A DNA stretch of 64,000 nucleotides, taken from assembly GCA_963746185.1 (NCBI GenBank), contig CAVVAE010000004.1, positions 1,426,001 to 1,490,000 on the forward strand. The letters run 5' to 3'. Source of the stretch: CAVVAE01 sp963746185 (GTDB lineage: Bacteria > Actinomycetota > Actinomycetes > Propionibacteriales > Nocardioidaceae). Shown here in pieces: positions 19,021 through 27,266 of this stretch; position 1 is the stretch's first letter, and every line of letters starts with the position of its first letter. The notes beneath the pieces were generated by a model. That model saw only the letters and a list, made by a program, of their open reading frames with translations, was not told the origin of the DNA and did not search any database. The position numbers and the translations under genes are program-made.

Positions 19021-20010
19021 TCACGCACTGGGTGGTAGCCAGAGACGGTGCGCGCTCTGCTGCTCGATCTCACGCCACAGCCGTTGGCTGGCGCGTTCGA
19101 AGTTCGCCGGCGCGGTGTCTGGCCACAGGATGCGGCTGACTCCGATGCCGAGCCCTCGAATCTTGTCCTCACGCTTCTTCTCAAGCCAGACCACCTGGTC
19201 AGCGGTGACGAGCCGACCGTGAGCGTCGTACTGGTCTTGATACTTGACCCTGCCGTCGCACTCGAAAAGATGGTTGAGGCTCGGCGAGTAAAGATCGCCC
19301 TCGGCGTGCCCGCCGCCAGGGAATTGGATGACGTACTGCAGCTCGAGATCGTCGATGCCCATGTCGGTCAGCAGGATGCGGCTGAGCGTCTCGATCGGCG
19401 TCTGTGCGCGCCCGTCGGCGTCGGCTACCACGGCCGTCATGACCGGCGCGCGTGGCTCTGTCGTCAGGGCCGACGCGAGCGTCGCCAGTACGTCGGATGA
19501 GGCGCCGGCGTGCAGAGCGGCGTCTGCCGCGACCAAACCGGTGCGGTACCCGTACTCGCGGCTCAGGTCTACAACGGTGCGTTCGGCGGTGGTGGTCTTG
19601 AGGTCGCTCACGACAATCACCTGTGCCGGGTCGAGGGAGGCCCGGTGGTGCTTGACCTGCGCCTGGATGCGTCCGGTCTGACCTGGCGCGGGCCGGGTGA
19701 CGTGGCTGAGCCCGTCGACGACGTCATGGAGTGGCAAGCCCAGCAGCCGGGCGGCCGAGCTGTGCGTGAGCACGGCGTCGGGGGCGCAGACGAGGGCCGC
19801 GGCACGATCACGGAGCAGCAGGCGTTGCTGGTCGTCGAGTGACTGCCACAGCTCGCGCTCGGCGTAGACGCCGTATCTGACTCTGACCCACGGGCCGCCG
19901 CGCGCCGTCATCGCGTCGAACTCGCGGCTGGTGTAGCTATAGGTCAAGGCCTGGTGTCGGGCGAAGATCCCGTGTTGTCGCGCGGCGATGCCGCGAAGTC
20001 CTGATCTCAT
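19021..20010 (-). CDS. AbiEi-like N terminus fused to DUF559/VSR-type nuclease-like C terminus
   Basis: A protein of about 329 residues of a type common in actinobacteria. The N-terminal part (GIAARQHGIFARHQAL onward) resembles the winged-helix antitoxin domain of the AbiEi family. The middle part has the THSSAARLLGLPL and TTAERTVVDLSR segments seen in these proteins. The C terminus resembles a DUF559/very-short-patch-repair-type fold, with HLFECDGRVKYQ and WLEKKREDKIRGLG carrying possible catalytic acidic and Lys residues. No AbiEii-like toxin gene is next to it, so a toxin-antitoxin role is not supported by context. The ATG at 20010 or the GTG at 20016 could be the start. Confidence 0.7.
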   Translation of the reverse strand: MRSGLRGIAARQHGIFARHQALTYSYTSREFDAMTARGGPWVRVRYGVYAERELWQSLDDQQRLLLRDRAAALVCAPDAVLTHSSAARLLGLPLHDVVDGLSHVTRPAPGQTGRIQAQVKHHRASLDPAQVIVVSDLKTTTAERTVVDLSREYGYRTGLVAADAALHAGASSDVLATLASALTTEPRAPVMTAVVADADGRAQTPIETLSRILLTDMGIDDLELQYVIQFPGGGHAEGDLYSPSLNHLFECDGRVKYQDQYDAHGRLVTADQVVWLEKKREDKIRGLGIGVSRILWPDTAPANFERASQRLWREIEQQSAHRLWLPPSA

Positions 20011-20199
20011 GTGCACGAGCGTGTGGCTAGAGACCCTTCGCGGTCATCACGGTCTCGGGCTTATGTGGACAACGGATGGCGTGTCGCCGAGATGGGGACA
20101 GTGAGGCGGCCCTTGGCGGGGACGATACGACGCCGCGCGGCCCGATGGTGACGTGGCCCGTCGGCGTACCCTGTCCGAACTCTGGGATGCCACCTGATC

Positions 20200-20276
20200 G
20201 TGGAGGCAAACCCACACTGTGCAAGGCAGATTTGCCTTGTTAACAAGCCCTTTGGCTTGAAAACAAGGCAAACCCC
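20200..20276 (+). repeat. 77-bp structured repeat, copy B
   Basis: Forward copy, GTGGAGGCAAACCC at the head and AAAACAAGGCAAACCCC at the tail, apical loop CTTT. The tail ends 7 nt from the fbaA stop, so when read with fbaA (minus strand) it lies immediately 3' of the coding region. Confidence 0.92.
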
Positions 20277-20283
20277 AAGCCCG

Positions 20284-21321
20284 TCAGGAGGAAGTGAGGG
20301 AGGTGCCTGCGGCGCGGAGGTGTTCGCAGGCCTCGACGACTCGGCTCGCCATTGCGGCCTCTGCGGACTTTCCGTAGGAACGCGGGTCGTAGGCCTTCTT
20401 GTCGCCGACTTCGCCATCCACCTTCAAGACGCCGGAGTAGTTCACGAACATGTGGTCCGCGATCGGCCGGGTGAAGGCGTACTGGGTGTCGGTGTCGACG
20501 TTCATCTTGACGACGCCGTAGTCGAGCGCCTCGCGGATCTCCTCCAGCAACGACCCCGAGCCCCCGTGGAACACCAGGTCGAACGGCTTCGCGTCCGCGC
20601 CCAGGCCGAGCTTCTCCGCCACGGCTTCCTGGGCGGCCTTCAAGATCTCCGGACGCAGCTTCACGTTGCCGGGCTTGTAAACGCCGTGCACATTGCCAAA
20701 GGTCAGCGCCGTCATGTAGCGGCCGTTCTCACCAAGGCCGAGCGCCTCCGCCGTACGCAGCGCATCGTCTGGCGTCGTGTAGAGCTTGTCGTCGATGGCG
20801 CCGACGATGCCGTCCTCCTCGCCACCGACCACACCCACCTCGATCTCGAGGATCACGTGAGCCGCCGCCGCCAGCGCGAGCAACTCTTTGGCGATCGACA
20901 TGTTCTCCTCGAGCGGCACGGCTGACCCGTCCCACATGTGCGATTGGAACACCGGCAGGCCGGCATTCGCGACGCGCTCCTTCGACACCTCCAACAGCGG
21001 CCGGACGAACCCGTCGAGCTTGTCCTTCGGACAGTGGTCCGTATGCAGGGCGATGTTGACGGGGTACTTCTTCGCGGCCTCGTCGGCGAACGCGGCAAAG
21101 GCCAACGAGCCCGCGACCATGTCCTTAACCGAGGCGCCTGACAAGAACTCAGCGCCGCCCGTCGAGACCTGCACGATTCCGTCGCTCCCGGCCTCGGTGA
21201 ACCCGCGCATTGCGGCGTGCAGGGTTTGTGACGACGTCACGTTGATCGCCGGGTAGGCGAATCTCTCCGCCTTGGCCTTGTCGAGCATGGCCGCGTAGAC
21301 CTCGGGCGTTGCGATAGGCAT
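20284..21321 (-). CDS. fbaA: Class II fructose-bisphosphate aldolase
   Basis: Zn-dependent aldolase of glycolysis and gluconeogenesis (fructose-1,6-bisphosphate to DHAP plus glyceraldehyde-3-phosphate). 345 residues. Metal and substrate residues are visible in ALHTDHCPKDKLDGF, EIEVGVVGGEEDG, FGNVHGVYKPGNVKL and DLVFHGGSGS, and NVDTDTQYAFTRP is the C-terminal phosphate-binding region. A 77-bp repeat directly follows the stop and may act as its 3' processing or termination structure. Confidence 0.96.
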   Translation of the reverse strand: MPIATPEVYAAMLDKAKAERFAYPAINVTSSQTLHAAMRGFTEAGSDGIVQVSTGGAEFLSGASVKDMVAGSLAFAAFADEAAKKYPVNIALHTDHCPKDKLDGFVRPLLEVSKERVANAGLPVFQSHMWDGSAVPLEENMSIAKELLALAAAAHVILEIEVGVVGGEEDGIVGAIDDKLYTTPDDALRTAEALGLGENGRYMTALTFGNVHGVYKPGNVKLRPEILKAAQEAVAEKLGLGADAKPFDLVFHGGSGSLLEEIREALDYGVVKMNVDTDTQYAFTRPIADHMFVNYSGVLKVDGEVGDKKAYDPRSYGKSAEAAMASRVVEACEHLRAAGTSLTSS

Positions 21322-21449
21322 GTCTCACTCCGTCTGATGGGCCGGTTGCGTCCCCGCCCAGTATTCCGTCTCGCCGGATGCGCTGCCACAGTGCCCGACC
21401 TGTGGGCGGACTCTGCAGGGTCGGTCGGTCAGTCAGTGGGTCAAGCCAG

Positions 21450-22181
21450 TCAGCCAGCCTCGCCACCGCCATCAGGGGGGTGGGGTACGACGATCGGTTC
21501 CGGCCCGGCCGCACCCCCGAGGTCGGCGTGCCGGCGTACCCAGGCATGCATCGCGATCGCGGCAGCTGCTCCGGCGTTGATCGAGCGCGTCGAGCCGAAC
21601 TGCGCGATCGACAGCGTGACCTGGCAGGCCTCCCGCATCGCCTCGGTGAGGCCAGGCCCCTCCTGACCGAACACGAGGGTGCAGGAGGCTGGCAGGGCCA
21701 CTGTCTCCAAGGGCTGCGCGCCGGGCAGGTTGTCGACGCCAAGCATGGGCAGGTCGCGCTCGTGACACCAGGCCGCGAACTCCTCCACCGTCTCGTGGTG
21801 CCGGACGTGCTGGTAGCGGTCGGTGACCATGGCGCCGCGACGGTTCCACCGCTTGCGACCGACGATGTGCACTTCTGCCGCGAGGAAGGCGTTGGCAGTT
21901 CGGACGACGGAGCCGATGTTGAAGTCGTGCTGCCAGTTCTCGATGGCAACGTGGAAGTCGTGACGGCGGGTGTCGAGGTCGGCCACGATCGCCTCGATGC
22001 GCCAGTAGCGGTAACGGTCTGCGACGTTGCGCTGGTCGCCGTACTCGAGCAACTCAGGGTCGAGTCGGTCGTCGGACGGCCACGGTCGTGGGTGCGGCCC
22101 GACCCCGATGTCGAACCGGGCGGCCTCGTCGACCCCTGCCGTTGGCTCGTCGCGGCTAGCAGGCGCGTGGTCGCTGGTCAC
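21450..22181 (-). CDS. SpoU/TrmH-family RNA 2'-O-methyltransferase
   Basis: SAM-dependent RNA ribose methyltransferase with the alpha/beta-knot fold. With the GTG start at 22181 the product has 243 residues. Motif 1 is HDFNIGSVVRTANAF, motif 2 is LVFGQEGPGL and motif 3 is SIAQFGSTRSINAGAAAAIAMHAW. The target (tRNA or rRNA) cannot be read from sequence. The frame stays open much further upstream, but only antisense to the DedA gene, so the start between the two divergent genes is preferred. Confidence 0.88.
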   Translation of the reverse strand: MTSDHAPASRDEPTAGVDEAARFDIGVGPHPRPWPSDDRLDPELLEYGDQRNVADRYRYWRIEAIVADLDTRRHDFHVAIENWQHDFNIGSVVRTANAFLAAEVHIVGRKRWNRRGAMVTDRYQHVRHHETVEEFAAWCHERDLPMLGVDNLPGAQPLETVALPASCTLVFGQEGPGLTEAMREACQVTLSIAQFGSTRSINAGAAAAIAMHAWVRRHADLGGAAGPEPIVVPHPPDGGGEAG

Positions 22182-22202
22182 GGCGGCAACTCTACGGGCG
22201 GT

Positions 22203-22208
22203 TACGCT
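22203..22208 (+). promoter_or_regulatory. -10 box of leaderless dedA-like gene
   Basis: TACGCT ends 6 nt before the GTG at 22215. The GGAG that touches the GTG is too close to serve as a ribosome-binding site, so initiation is probably leaderless. Confidence 0.5.
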
Positions 22209-22214
22209 CTTGGA

Positions 22215-22916
22215 GTGATCACCGAACTGCAGAACGCGATGCTCCTCGGTGGATTGCTCGACCCACAAGCCCTCATCGACAAGTTCGGCACCTACGCCTT
22301 GTGGGGCGCGGCGCTCGTCATCTTCATCGAGTGCTGGCTGTTCCCGTTCCTGCCCGGTGACTCGCTGCTCTTCCTCGTCGGGCTGCTGATCTCCCAACAG
22401 GAGCAGATCACGGTGCCGCTGTGGCTTGCCTGCCTCGTTCTCACGGTGTCGGCGATCCTCAGCAATATCGTGGGGTACGGCGTGGGCGCCAAGGTGGGGC
22501 CGAGGATCTTCAGCCGGCCGGACTCCCGGTTCTTCAAGCAGGAGCATGTCGACAAGACGATCGCGTTCTTCGACAAATACGGCAACCGGGCGATCGTGCT
22601 GGCACGGTTCGTCCCGATCGTGCGGACGTTCATCACGTTGGCGGCGGGCGTCGGCCGGATGCCGTTCCGGCGGTTCATCACCTACTCGGCCATCGGCGGG
22701 ATCGCCTGGGCCACGGGCGTGACGTTGATGGGTTACTGGCTCGGACAGGTGGATATCCTGGCCGACCACATCGACCTCGTGCTCCTCGCACTGGTGGGGC
22801 TGTCGGTGATCCCGATCGTGATCGAGATGCTGAGGTCGCGGTCGACGAAGCGTGACGAGAGGTACGACGAGCCGGAGGAACGGGCGAGGGTCCTGCGGGA
22901 GCAGGCCGAGGAGTAG
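22215..22916 (+). CDS. DedA family membrane protein
   Basis: SNARE-associated/VTT-domain membrane protein of 233 residues; the family is now linked to lipid flipping across the membrane. Signatures: FIECWLFPFLPGDSLLFLVGLL in the first re-entrant region, GYGVGAKVGPRIF, and ARFVPIVRTFITLAAGVGRM in the second. About five hydrophobic segments are visible, with a charged tail (SRSTKRDERYDEPEERARVLREQAEE region). The GTG at 22215 is chosen for the leaderless promoter signature. It is convergent with the DUF3151 gene across a 77-bp repeat. Confidence 0.88.
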   Translation: MITELQNAMLLGGLLDPQALIDKFGTYALWGAALVIFIECWLFPFLPGDSLLFLVGLLISQQEQITVPLWLACLVLTVSAILSNIVGYGVGAKVGPRIFSRPDSRFFKQEHVDKTIAFFDKYGNRAIVLARFVPIVRTFITLAAGVGRMPFRRFITYSAIGGIAWATGVTLMGYWLGQVDILADHIDLVLLALVGLSVIPIVIEMLRSRSTKRDERYDEPEERARVLREQAEE

Positions 22917-23000
22917 CTCCTCTCACCGACGGGGCCGTCCTGCGGTGGGGCGGGCCTGGCCCGGCGTACCACCTAGTGAGACAACCCTGAGCCCAACATC

Positions 23001-23071
23001 GCAAACCCACAGTCTGCAAGGCAGGTTTGCCTTGTTAACAAGCCCTTTGGCTTGAAAACAAGGCAAACCCC
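23001..23071 (+). repeat. 77-bp structured repeat, copy C
   Basis: Forward copy with apical loop CTTT. The GTGGAG head is replaced by other bases, so about 71 bp are conserved. The tail ends 8 nt from the stop of the DUF3151 gene (minus strand). Confidence 0.92.
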
Positions 23072-23079
23072 CGCCCCAG

Positions 23080-23478
23080 CTAGAGGGGGGCGGAAGGGTC
23101 GGAGTCGGCCAGGAACTGGCGGCAGCGGGCCGCCTCCTCGGTATCGCCGATCAGGTCAGAGCCCTTGGCCAGCGCGGCCAGGCAGCGGAGGAAGCCCTGG
23201 TTGGGCTCGTGCTCCCAAGGGATCGGGCCATGGCCCTTCCACCCGTTTCGCCGCAGCGCGTCGAGTCCACGGTGGTAGCCCACCCGCGCGAACGCGTAGC
23301 CGCCGAGATCATCGCCGTCGGCCAGCGCAATCTCTGCCACCTCCGCCCACGCGAGGGACGAGGCCGGGTGTTGGCGCGCTACGTCTTTCGGGTCCGCACC
23401 AGCCGCCAACGCCTCGGCGGCGGCGTCTGCCGGGAGCAGGGTCGGCGGGGGTCCACCCAAGAGATTGTCGAAGGTCAT
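23080..23478 (-). CDS. DUF3151 domain protein
   Basis: Conserved actinobacterial protein of unknown function, 132 residues. The start MTFDNLLGGPPPTLLP is characteristic; the body is helical and TPR-like (HPASSLAWAEVAEIAL, YAFARVGYHRGLDALRRNGWKGHGP, WEHEPNQGFLRCLAALAKG). It is usually found near fba and purA in actinobacteria, as here. The 3' end abuts a 77-bp repeat. Confidence 0.85.
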   Translation of the reverse strand: MTFDNLLGGPPPTLLPADAAAEALAAGADPKDVARQHPASSLAWAEVAEIALADGDDLGGYAFARVGYHRGLDALRRNGWKGHGPIPWEHEPNQGFLRCLAALAKGSDLIGDTEEAARCRQFLADSDPSAPL

Positions 23479-23631
23479 GAGGTCATCATGCCCGGTCGCG
23501 TCGCGGCGAAATGCGCCGGTGGGGCGGCCCCATCCACACAAGAAGAGCGCGACAACGGAATCGTCCCCTGCGTCGATTCCGAGGTCGCGCTCTCTACAAA
23601 GGTTCATTCTGCCTTGTCCGGCGCAAGAAAT

Positions 23632-23649
23632 GTGGCATGAAACTGCCAC
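23632..23649. promoter_or_regulatory. Inverted repeat overlapping promoter of LuxR-type gene
   Basis: GTGGCA-tgaaac-TGCCAC, a perfect 6-bp palindrome that ends 6 bp before the proposed -10 TAACCT (23656-23661). Its position suits an operator, possibly for autoregulation. Confidence 0.45.
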
Positions 23650-23655
23650 TGGCCG

Positions 23656-23661
23656 TAACCT
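23656..23661 (+). promoter_or_regulatory. -10 box of leaderless LuxR-type gene
   Basis: TAACCT ends 7 nt before the ATG at 23669. No ribosome-binding site is visible. Confidence 0.5.
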
Positions 23662-23668
23662 GCCACCT

Positions 23669-24649
23669 ATGGTCCACCCGCCATCCATTGGTCCGCTCGC
23701 TGCCGTCGGCATCAATGAGCCGAGCGAGCAGGTCTACCGGCTCTCGCTCCGGCGTCCCGGCAGCACCATCGAGCAGCTCTGCGACGAGCTCGGCCGAAGC
23801 CTGGCCGATTTCAACCGCGACATTCAGCCGTTGATCGATCGCCACCTCGTCTCGATCTCCGGCGATCAGGTCTTCCCCGAGCCCCCGGAGTTCGCTCTCG
23901 GTCGGCTGCTGACCACCGAGCGGCGACGGCTGACGGACGCCGAGGACGCGTTGGCCGAGGCGCAGGACGAGGTGACCACCTACGTTGCGGAGCACCTCGT
24001 CGGCCAGCGGTCTGAGTGGCAGCCGGTGCCGATCGACGTGATCCCTGCGGCCGAGCTGGGCGATGTGATGCTGACCCTGATCGGCAACAGTGCCGGTGAG
24101 CTGCTCTTCCTGCGCCCAGACCAGTGGTTCCTGCCAACCGGCGTCAGGATGGACATGGCCGTCACGCAGGCGATCGGCGCGGGACGCAGCTCCCGGGTGA
24201 TCTACCCGGCCAGGATCATCGAGACCAACCACGACTCGGTCCAGGCTCGCGCCCGGGCCGGTGAGCGCATCAGGGTGCTACCCGAGGTGCCCACCCGGAT
24301 GGCCGTGTTCGGGTCGACGGCTGCCGTTCTCCCGGAGATCTGGGGGAGTCCGGCCGGCTACCGGATGCTCATCCGCCAATCCGCCATCGTGTCGGCCTGC
24401 GTCGCTTACTTCGATCAGCTGTGGAGTCATGCCGTGACGGTTCCGGGTTTCGGGGCTGAGGTTGATGCCGGCTCCCGCGGTCAGCTGCTCGAGCTGCTCG
24501 CGCGCGGCGCCAAGGACGAACAGATCGCCCGCACCCTCGATATGTCGCTGCGCACCGTACGACGCCGGGTCGCCGACCTGATTGCCGAGCTCGGTGTCGA
24601 CACCCGTTTCCAGGCGGGGATGGAAGCGGTACGCCGCGGCTGGCTCTGA
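23669..24649 (+). CDS. LuxR-type helix-turn-helix regulator with TrmB-like N terminus
   Basis: Transcription factor of 326 residues. The N-terminal winged-helix part (EQVYRLSLRRPGSTIEQLCDELGRSLADFNRDIQPL) resembles TrmB/helix-turn-helix modules. A central alpha/beta domain (about 100-245) may be a sensor. The C-terminal LuxR DNA-binding domain has LLELLARGAKDEQIARTLDMSLRTVRRRVADLIAELGVDTRFQAG. No receiver domain is present, so it is not a classical response regulator. Its ligand and targets are unknown; the palindrome at 23632-23649 in front of it is a candidate site. Confidence 0.82.
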   Translation: MVHPPSIGPLAAVGINEPSEQVYRLSLRRPGSTIEQLCDELGRSLADFNRDIQPLIDRHLVSISGDQVFPEPPEFALGRLLTTERRRLTDAEDALAEAQDEVTTYVAEHLVGQRSEWQPVPIDVIPAAELGDVMLTLIGNSAGELLFLRPDQWFLPTGVRMDMAVTQAIGAGRSSRVIYPARIIETNHDSVQARARAGERIRVLPEVPTRMAVFGSTAAVLPEIWGSPAGYRMLIRQSAIVSACVAYFDQLWSHAVTVPGFGAEVDAGSRGQLLELLARGAKDEQIARTLDMSLRTVRRRVADLIAELGVDTRFQAGMEAVRRGWL

Positions 24650-24670
24650 CAGGCCCAGGCGTCTCCGTGC

Positions 24671-25579
24671 TCAGCTCGACGGCTCCGCCTGATCTGCAGT
24701 CGGCAGCATCATCGTGAACGCGGCGGTCCGCAGCTCCCAGCGTCGTGACCGGAACGGGCCGGTGAGTTCCCCGTCGGCGTTGCACCAGAAACTCTCACCA
24801 CTGATCGCGACCTGCGTCGCCCGTCTCGTCTTGACGTCGTGGCGCTCGTCGTGGGTGCCGCGTTTGAGATGGACGGCGTACAGCAGCCGGTTCCGGCGTC
24901 GTACCGAGAACGACACGACCACGTCGGCGCGCCCGTCCGTGGGGTCGGCGTCGGGCATCAGGGGCGTACCCCCACCGACGAAGGACCCGTTGCCGATGCC
25001 CACCTGGAGCACCCGGCGCGAACCGTCTGCCAGCACGGACCCGTCGGCCACGACGCGCACCTTGTGGCCTTCGGACTTGAAGCCTGCGATGACGGCTCCC
25101 ACGACGTAGCCGAGCTTGCCGAGCCTGGCCTTCCACGGTTTGGCCTCACGGCCAGCGTCTGCACCGATGCCGGCATGCACGGCGTTGACCACGACGCCGT
25201 CCTCGTCGTCCACGAGAAGGTCAACCTGCGAACGTCGGCCATGCCCCACCACCCGCGCGGCGGCGACGGGATCGAGCGGCAGCTGCAGTCCGCGCGCGAA
25301 GTCGTTGCCCGTCCCGAGCGGGATGAGTCCGATCGTCGGGCCGTCGAGGTCGTCGCTCTCATGGAGCGCCGCGATCACGGCGTGGAGACTGCCGTCGCCG
25401 CCCGCGACCACGATGTCGCGGCCGTCTCGACGGTCGAGTACGTCGTCGAGCTCAGCGGGATCTGACGTGGCGGCCGTCTCCACCTCGGCGAACTCGCGCA
25501 ACACGGTGATGGCCTGGTCGATCGCCTCGTCGTCGTGGGAACCTGCATCGGCGTTGGTGACAAGGAGTATGCGGTCCAC
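24671..25579 (-). CDS. Diacylglycerol/lipid kinase family protein (YegS/DgkB type)
   Basis: Probable ATP-dependent lipid kinase of about 302 residues. The nucleotide-binding catalytic motif is VVAGGDGSLHAV (near residue 62), followed by GLIPLGTGNDFARGL, typical of the DAGK catalytic domain. The C-terminal beta-sandwich contains VVNAVHAGIGADAGREAK and QVGIGNGSFVGGGTPLMPDADPTDG, where diacylglycerol kinases bind the regulatory metal. The GTG at 25579 is preferred (MDRILLVTNADAG); a GTG at 25603 in the same frame is possible. Divergent from purA. Confidence 0.87.
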   Translation of the reverse strand: MDRILLVTNADAGSHDDEAIDQAITVLREFAEVETAATSDPAELDDVLDRRDGRDIVVAGGDGSLHAVIAALHESDDLDGPTIGLIPLGTGNDFARGLQLPLDPVAAARVVGHGRRSQVDLLVDDEDGVVVNAVHAGIGADAGREAKPWKARLGKLGYVVGAVIAGFKSEGHKVRVVADGSVLADGSRRVLQVGIGNGSFVGGGTPLMPDADPTDGRADVVVSFSVRRRNRLLYAVHLKRGTHDERHDVKTRRATQVAISGESFWCNADGELTGPFRSRRWELRTAAFTMMLPTADQAEPSS

Positions 25580-25635
25580 GAGCCCGAACCCTAGTCGGAC
25601 CACATCGATCGCCGCCGTCTCCGGTAAGGTTTAGC

Positions 25636-25674
25636 CGCAAGAGCCCCGGTCTTGCGACAACGGGGCCGTTTTCA
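25636..25674 (+). promoter_or_regulatory. Possible H-type pseudoknot or attenuator in the purA leader
   Basis: Stem 1 CGCAAGA (25636-25642) pairs with TCTTGCG (25650-25656). Its 7-nt loop holds GCCCCG (25643-25648), which can pair with CGGGGC (25661-25666), followed by a T-rich stretch. The two stems are compatible only as a pseudoknot; alternatively they compete. It lies 72 nt before the purA ATG. It could also act on the minus strand, in the leader of the lipid kinase gene. Confidence 0.45.
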
Positions 25675-25745
25675 TTTGTACGGCAGGTCGATGATCAAGC
25701 ACCCGACCGTCGTACTGGTGTGCGAGGGAAGAGAAGGGTGCGCAC

Positions 25746-27029
25746 ATGCCCGCAATCGTGATCGTCGGAGCCCAGTGGGGTGACGAGGGCAAAGGCAAGG
25801 CGACCGACGTCCTCGGGAGCCGAGTCGACTACGTCGTCAAGTTCAACGGCGGCAACAACGCCGGCCACACCGTGGTCATCGGCGACGAGAAGTACGCCCT
25901 GCATCTGCTGCCGAGCGGCATCCTCACGCCAGGCTGCATTCCGGTCATCGGCAACGGGGTCGTCGTCGACCTCGGCGTCCTCATCGGCGAGCTCGACGGT
26001 CTCGAGGCGCGTGGGATCGACACCTCCCGGTTGCTCATCAGTGCGAACGCGCACCTGATCACCGACTATCACCGCACCCTCGACAAGGTGGCCGAGCGGT
26101 TCCTCGGTTCACGCAAGATCGGGACCACTGGTCGAGGCATCGGTCCGGCGTACGCCGACAAGATGAACCGCATCGGAGTGCGCGTGCAGGACGTGTTCGA
26201 CGAGAAGATCCTGCGGCAAAAGGTCGAAGGCGCACTCGACCTCAAGAACCAGGTCCTTGCCAAGGTCTACAACCGACGAGCGATCGAGGTCGACCAGATC
26301 ATGGACGAGCTGCTCGCACATCGAGACCGGCTCGCGCCGATGGTCGCCGACACGAGCCTGCTTCTGAACCAGGCGCTCGACCGTGGCGAGACCGTGCTGC
26401 TCGAAGCCGGTCAGGCGACCCTGCTCGACGTCGACCACGGCACCTACCCGTTCGTCACGTCGTCCTCAGCCACGTCTGGTGGGGCGTGTACCGGATCGGG
26501 GATCCCGCCGACTCGGATCGATCGGGTCGTCGGCATCGTCAAGGCCTACACGACGCGTGTCGGTGAGGGGCCGTTCCCGACCGAGCTGTTCGACGACTCA
26601 GGCGAGTTCCTGCGCAAGACGGGCTGGGAGTACGGGACGACGACGGGGCGGCCTCGGCGATGCGGCTGGTACGACGCGGTGATCGCCCGGTATGCCGCGC
26701 GCGTCAACGGCGTGACCGACTTCGTGTTGACCAAGCTCGACGTACTGACCGGTCTCGACAAGGTCCCGGTCTGTGTCGCGTACGACGTCGAGGGCGTCCG
26801 GCATGACGAGATGCCGGTCAACCAGACGGACTTCCACCACGCGAAGCCGATCCTTGAGGAGTTCCCCGGCTGGTGGGAGGACATCTCCGGCGCCCGGACC
26901 CTGGATGACCTGCCGCCGAACGCCCGCGACTACGTCAAGGCGGTCGAGGAGATTTCGGGAGCCAGGGTCTCTGCGGTGGGGGTCGGACCAGCCCGCAACG
27001 AGACCGCCGTCATCCACGACCTCCTCTGA
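25746..27029 (+). CDS. purA: Adenylosuccinate synthetase
   Basis: Condenses IMP with aspartate using GTP to form adenylosuccinate, the first step from IMP to AMP. 427 residues. Motifs: GAQWGDEGKGK (GTP-binding P loop), FNGGNNAGHTVV, GTTGRGIGPAYADK, and VTSSSATSGGACTGSGIPP. GAAGAGAAGGG lies 8-18 nt before the ATG. purB, which takes the next step, is 1.7 kb downstream. A 77-bp repeat starts 6 nt after the stop. Confidence 0.96.
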   Translation: MPAIVIVGAQWGDEGKGKATDVLGSRVDYVVKFNGGNNAGHTVVIGDEKYALHLLPSGILTPGCIPVIGNGVVVDLGVLIGELDGLEARGIDTSRLLISANAHLITDYHRTLDKVAERFLGSRKIGTTGRGIGPAYADKMNRIGVRVQDVFDEKILRQKVEGALDLKNQVLAKVYNRRAIEVDQIMDELLAHRDRLAPMVADTSLLLNQALDRGETVLLEAGQATLLDVDHGTYPFVTSSSATSGGACTGSGIPPTRIDRVVGIVKAYTTRVGEGPFPTELFDDSGEFLRKTGWEYGTTTGRPRRCGWYDAVIARYAARVNGVTDFVLTKLDVLTGLDKVPVCVAYDVEGVRHDEMPVNQTDFHHAKPILEEFPGWWEDISGARTLDDLPPNARDYVKAVEEISGARVSAVGVGPARNETAVIHDLL

Positions 27030-27035
27030 CCCTCG

Positions 27036-27112
27036 GGGGTTTGCCTTGTTTTCAAGCCAAACGGCTTGTTAACAAGGCAAACCTGCCTTGCAGAGTGTGG
27101 GTTTGCCTCCAC
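27036..27112 (-). repeat. 77-bp structured repeat, copy D
   Basis: Inverted copy immediately 3' of purA. Its reverse complement is identical, base for base, to copy E at 28601-28677, so purD is bracketed by two perfect inverted copies. Apical loop GTTT. Confidence 0.93.
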
Positions 27113-27252
27113 AAAACGAGATCGTCCCGGTCGGTGAGACAGTGGCCGAGACGCGGGTACGACGGCTGAGCGACGGTCGTGCCCCACCCTCGTCCCGGCC
27201 AACCGCCGCAAAGCAGCCACGGGCTGTGTGGGGAGAGTTCGTCCCTCGTGGA

Positions 27253-27258
27253 TAGGGT
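27253..27258 (+). promoter_or_regulatory. -10 box of leaderless purD
   Basis: TAGGGT ends 8 nt before the GTG at 27267, with no ribosome-binding site. The same hexamer lies at this distance from psuG and from the gene at 47671. Confidence 0.55.
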
Positions 27259-27266
27259 CGTGACCC

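Noticed and set aside
20209..20283. Short peptide LVNKPFGLKTRQTP recurring in translations at several places
   Set aside because: It comes from the 77-bp repeat read in one frame. Starts, stops and frames differ between copies, so the conservation is at DNA/RNA level and not coding.
21378..22214. Long N-terminal extension of the DedA protein
   Set aside because: The extra frame is antisense to the SpoU methyltransferase gene and has no family similarity; the GTG at 22215 with its -10 box gives a normal DedA protein.
25636..25674. ZTP (pfl) riboswitch before purA
   Set aside because: The conserved ZTP core sequences are not present; only a simple pseudoknot-like pairing is seen.
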